NCBI GenBank assembly: GCA_030428695.1
Contig: JAUIEM010000146.1
Coordinates: forward strand, 1 to 21,587
Length of the DNA: 21,587 bases
Direction of reading: 5' to 3'
From: a bacterium
Lineage (GTDB): Bacteria > Planctomycetota > J058 > JAJDCP01
Numbering within the stretch: position 1 is the first letter of the stretch; every line of letters begins with the position of its first letter. Under the pieces are notes generated by a model. It ran no database searches, had not been told where the DNA came from, and was given only the letters and a program-made list of their open reading frames with translations. The position numbers and the translations under genes are program-made. Positions 18,875 through 21,587 of the stretch are shown here, one piece after another.

Positions 18875-21587
18875 ATGGCCTTCGAGCTGCTCGAAGATCT
18901 GTTGAAGGACACGATGCTGCGCCACGCCGACCAGTCCAACCCGGAGGCGGAGCGCGTCAAGCTGAAGGAGGGCCCGCCGTGGGCGAAGGGCTCAGCCAGC
19001 CCCAAGGCCTTCGAGGCGAAGTACTGGAGCTACTCCCTCGGCTGCGCCGACGGGGTGATCCGCTGCCAGCCGCTGACCTTCAAGAAGGGCGCCCTCGCCC
19101 AGAACGAGACCAGCTGCAACCACAAGAAGATCACGATCGGCACCCTCGAGTGGAAGGACGTCACGGTCCGCGTCGCCGAGGGCGACGAGCCGATCCCGCT
19201 GCCCTTCGATGACCGCTTCCTGCTCGGCCACTACGAGCTCCCGCGGGGATCGATGCCCGAGTCGAGCTCCCACCACCTGTGGCGGATCGAGTTCCCGATC
19301 GACCGCAGCGTCGAGCTGGTCTACGGCTACGGGATCGACACCGCCGGCGACCGCACCCCCCAGCCGCTGCCCCTGCAGACCCGCGGCACCACCGGCAAGC
19401 CCGAGGTCGCGACGGTCGCCGACCTGCGGGTGCTGGTCTGCGTCAGCCTGGTCGTGTGCGAGCCCTGCGCGAAGGTCGAGCCCGGGGAGGTCCTGCTGGC
19501 CGGCAAGTTCTTCCCGCTGATCATGGGCCGGGTGAACAAGCCGATCGCGGAGCTGACCGGCGCGGTGATGATCGACCGACCGAAGACCACCTCGATCCCG
19601 AGCGACTGGCTCGACAGCGAAGGCCTGATGTCGGGCGAGCTGTTCACCGACGCGAACGACATCGTCGTCAACACGCGCCGCGGGCACTTCGGCGAGGAGA
19701 TCAACGTCGAGGTCCGCACCTTCTGGGGGCTCGCGCCGACCTGGGGCGAGGCCTTCTCGTACTACCTGATCGAGCCGCCGAAGGAGAAGAGCTACCTGCT
19801 CGTCCGGCGCTCCAAGGAGGGCGAGGTCCGCCAGCAGATCGGGGGGGTGCGGCGCTTCATCCCGCTGGTCCTCGACGCCGCCCAGCTCATCCCGCCGGTC
19901 CCCCCGGCCCCCCCGGTCGGACCCAAGGCGACCACGCTCAACCCCCTCGGTCCGGTGGTCAACCTCGCCGGCGCGGTCGTGCCCGGGGCCGGCGCGCTCA
20001 ACGCGTCCTTCCTGCCGATCGAGAACTTCGGCCGCAAGGGGCTGAGCCTGCTGTCGATGGCGATCGTCGCGAGCAAGGGCATCGTCGATCTGTGGGACCG
20101 CTACCAGGAGAGCGTGGTGTTCAAGGAGCCCCGCCAGGGCGAGTTCGACAGCATCCACCTCGCGCCGCGCTTCCGCTACGTGCGCACCCAGGAGGAGGTC
20201 GACTGGACCCAGAGCTGGCTGAAGTGGACCGGCAGCCACTGGAAGATCCTGCGCAAGGAGGGCGAGTACCTCGTCCCGATGGCCCCGATCTGCCACTGCG
20301 ACTGCCTGCACACCCACTGGCGCTGGAGCACCGTCGCCGACGTGATGCACAACCGCGGCTGGGACGGCTGGGGCAAGCCCGCCGCGAAGTCCGGCGCGGC
20401 GATGGTGCCGCCGAACCAGGAGATCTGGCTCGACACCATCGGCGGCGTCGACGGAGCGAGCAAGCGCGCCTACACGACCGGTTTCACCTACCGGGTCAGC
20501 GCGAAGCCGGTCACGCCGGAGCACTGGCAGGTGATGTTCCACCACGGCTCGGGCATCTCCCTCGCCCTGCAGCCGAAGAACTTCGTGCTCAACCTGATCT
20601 CCCGCCAGGTCGGGCCGGAGGCGTCCCACTTCCTCGCCTCGGTCCTGGCCGATCAGGCCAAGCGGGAGCATCCGGGCCTCGACGAGGAGCAGTTCGAGAA
20701 GTTCGTCGAGCAGGACCTGAAGAAGAAGTTCGACAACCTGGTCGAGACCCTGCGCACCGCCGACGAGTACCTGGTCTGGCCGCGCGCCTACTTCTACCAG
20801 CGCTACACGATCAGCAGCGGCGAGGAGCGCCTGGTCTATCGCGGCGGCGCGGCCGGCCTGAAGCGCCTGTGCCTGGCGGGCAGCGATCCGCAGCTGACCC
20901 TGCGCAGCGCGAAGCTGAAGAACAAGAGCTGGGACCGGGTCGACTGGTGGTGGCAGGAGGAGAAGGACCGCCTGCCCGACGTCTACGTGCGGGTGCTGAG
21001 CCAGGTCGACAAGACCTGGCAGGTCGTGCTCGACAGCGCGGTCCGCTGGAACACCCTGACGCCGACGTGGGAGCAGGAGGTGGTCTCGCTGGTGCCCGAC
21101 GAGGAGGTGCTGATCGAGGTCTGGGACTGTGACGCCTACATCGTCAACGACAAGATCGGCAGCCAGAAGCTCAAGCTCCCCGCGGAGTCCACGCAGCTCA
21201 AGCTCGCCTTCGGCGACGTCGAGGAGCTGGTCTTCGACTGGGAGGTGCCGCCGCTCTACAACGAGATCGAGGGGCTGCGGGGCCAGGAGCGCGCGGACTT
21301 CTGGACCAAGTACAAGAGCGTCGAGAACGACACCACCCTGGCCGTCCGCTACCTGATGCTCGAAGGAGCGGTCGTCAAGGAGAGCGAGACCTGGGGCCTC
21401 GGCAAGCTGATCAAGGCGCGCCGCCCCGACCTGCTCGTCGACATCTACCTGCCCCAGGGCGAGAAGTGGGCGCTCGCCTTCCGCAGCAAGGTGTGCGCGA
21501 ACAGCTTCAACCCGGTGTGGAAGGAGCCGACGCCGGTGCCGGCGATCGACGGCCAGCAGTTCCTCGTCGTGGTCTGGGACAAGGACT
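18875..21587 (+). CDS. large protein with Cys/His cluster and two C2-like domains, 3' end outside window
   Basis: 904 residues are seen and the frame is open at the window end. No signal peptide is visible. The N-terminal 450 residues are beta-rich and not recognised; they hold a Pro-rich hinge (IPPVPPAPPVGP, about 350-361). At 473-484 is CHCDCLHTHWRW, a tight Cys/His cluster that could bind a metal, and MFHHGSG follows near 553. From about 702 is a C2-like domain (DVYVRVLSQ, TLTPTWEQEV, VLIEVWDCD, DKIG), and a second starts at about 852 (DLLVDIYLP, SFNPVWKE, FLVVVWDKD). C2 domains bind lipids or Ca2+, so membrane contact is likely. ATG has GGGAG 6 bases upstream; TACGCT (18840-18845) may be its -10. 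The gene is divergent from the peptide array. Whole-protein function is unknown. Confidence 0.82.
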   Translation, partial: MAFELLEDLLKDTMLRHADQSNPEAERVKLKEGPPWAKGSASPKAFEAKYWSYSLGCADGVIRCQPLTFKKGALAQNETSCNHKKITIGTLEWKDVTVRVAEGDEPIPLPFDDRFLLGHYELPRGSMPESSSHHLWRIEFPIDRSVELVYGYGIDTAGDRTPQPLPLQTRGTTGKPEVATVADLRVLVCVSLVVCEPCAKVEPGEVLLAGKFFPLIMGRVNKPIAELTGAVMIDRPKTTSIPSDWLDSEGLMSGELFTDANDIVVNTRRGHFGEEINVEVRTFWGLAPTWGEAFSYYLIEPPKEKSYLLVRRSKEGEVRQQIGGVRRFIPLVLDAAQLIPPVPPAPPVGPKATTLNPLGPVVNLAGAVVPGAGALNASFLPIENFGRKGLSLLSMAIVASKGIVDLWDRYQESVVFKEPRQGEFDSIHLAPRFRYVRTQEEVDWTQSWLKWTGSHWKILRKEGEYLVPMAPICHCDCLHTHWRWSTVADVMHNRGWDGWGKPAAKSGAAMVPPNQEIWLDTIGGVDGASKRAYTTGFTYRVSAKPVTPEHWQVMFHHGSGISLALQPKNFVLNLISRQVGPEASHFLASVLADQAKREHPGLDEEQFEKFVEQDLKKKFDNLVETLRTADEYLVWPRAYFYQRYTISSGEERLVYRGGAAGLKRLCLAGSDPQLTLRSAKLKNKSWDRVDWWWQEEKDRLPDVYVRVLSQVDKTWQVVLDSAVRWNTLTPTWEQEVVSLVPDEEVLIEVWDCDAYIVNDKIGSQKLKLPAESTQLKLAFGDVEELVFDWEVPPLYNEIEGLRGQERADFWTKYKSVENDTTLAVRYLMLEGAVVKESETWGLGKLIKARRPDLLVDIYLPQGEKWALAFRSKVCANSFNPVWKEPTPVPAIDGQQFLVVVWDKD

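Overview
The window is GC-rich (strong G/C third-position bias, huge antisense shadow frames) and comes from a bacterium with many lipoproteins, a sigma factor fused to a cell-surface-type protein, and no phage or transposase genes. The gene style (FecR/VIT/VWA/TPR giants, ECF sigma factors, lipoproteins with low-complexity linkers) suggests Myxococcota, Planctomycetota or a related uncultured lineage; the sequence does not settle which.

Left part (1-4458, minus strand): an endoglycoceramidase-like GH5 lipoprotein gene is followed, with its stop codon overlapping the next ribosome binding site, by a small zinc-ribbon membrane protein gene. After an 88-base gap with its own promoter comes an Lhr-type DNA helicase gene that leaves the window at base 1. 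The next genes (4718-7098, plus strand) are divergent. The first has a structured leader and encodes a lipoprotein with a heavy-metal-associated (HMA) domain. Its frame is interrupted by a single TGA exactly where the first metal-binding cysteine should be, with a SECIS-like hairpin just downstream, so it is a probable selenoprotein. It ends in a strong terminator. The second is a TPR-like lipoprotein.

Middle part (7099-18241): a palindromic repeat cluster separates the TPR lipoprotein from a convergent LCAT/lipase-like alpha/beta hydrolase. Divergent from that is one 2,973-residue open frame that fuses an ECF sigma factor, a membrane segment, FecR, VIT and VWA domains and a very long helical-repeat region. 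It ends in a perfect 32-base palindromic terminator.

Right part (18242-21587): after a second copy of the palindromic repeat there is a minus-strand run of four tiny, tightly coupled genes for homologous peptides of 22-28 residues (N-terminal R-T-R-rich AGG block, then WNRSE and an acidic tail). Each carries the next gene's ribosome binding site in or beside its last codons. Divergent from them is a large protein with a Cys/His cluster and at least two C2-like domains, cut by the window end.

The items most worth following are the selenocysteine HMA lipoprotein, the four-peptide array and the sigma-to-surface fusion. No tRNA, rRNA, CRISPR, insertion sequence or replication origin was seen.
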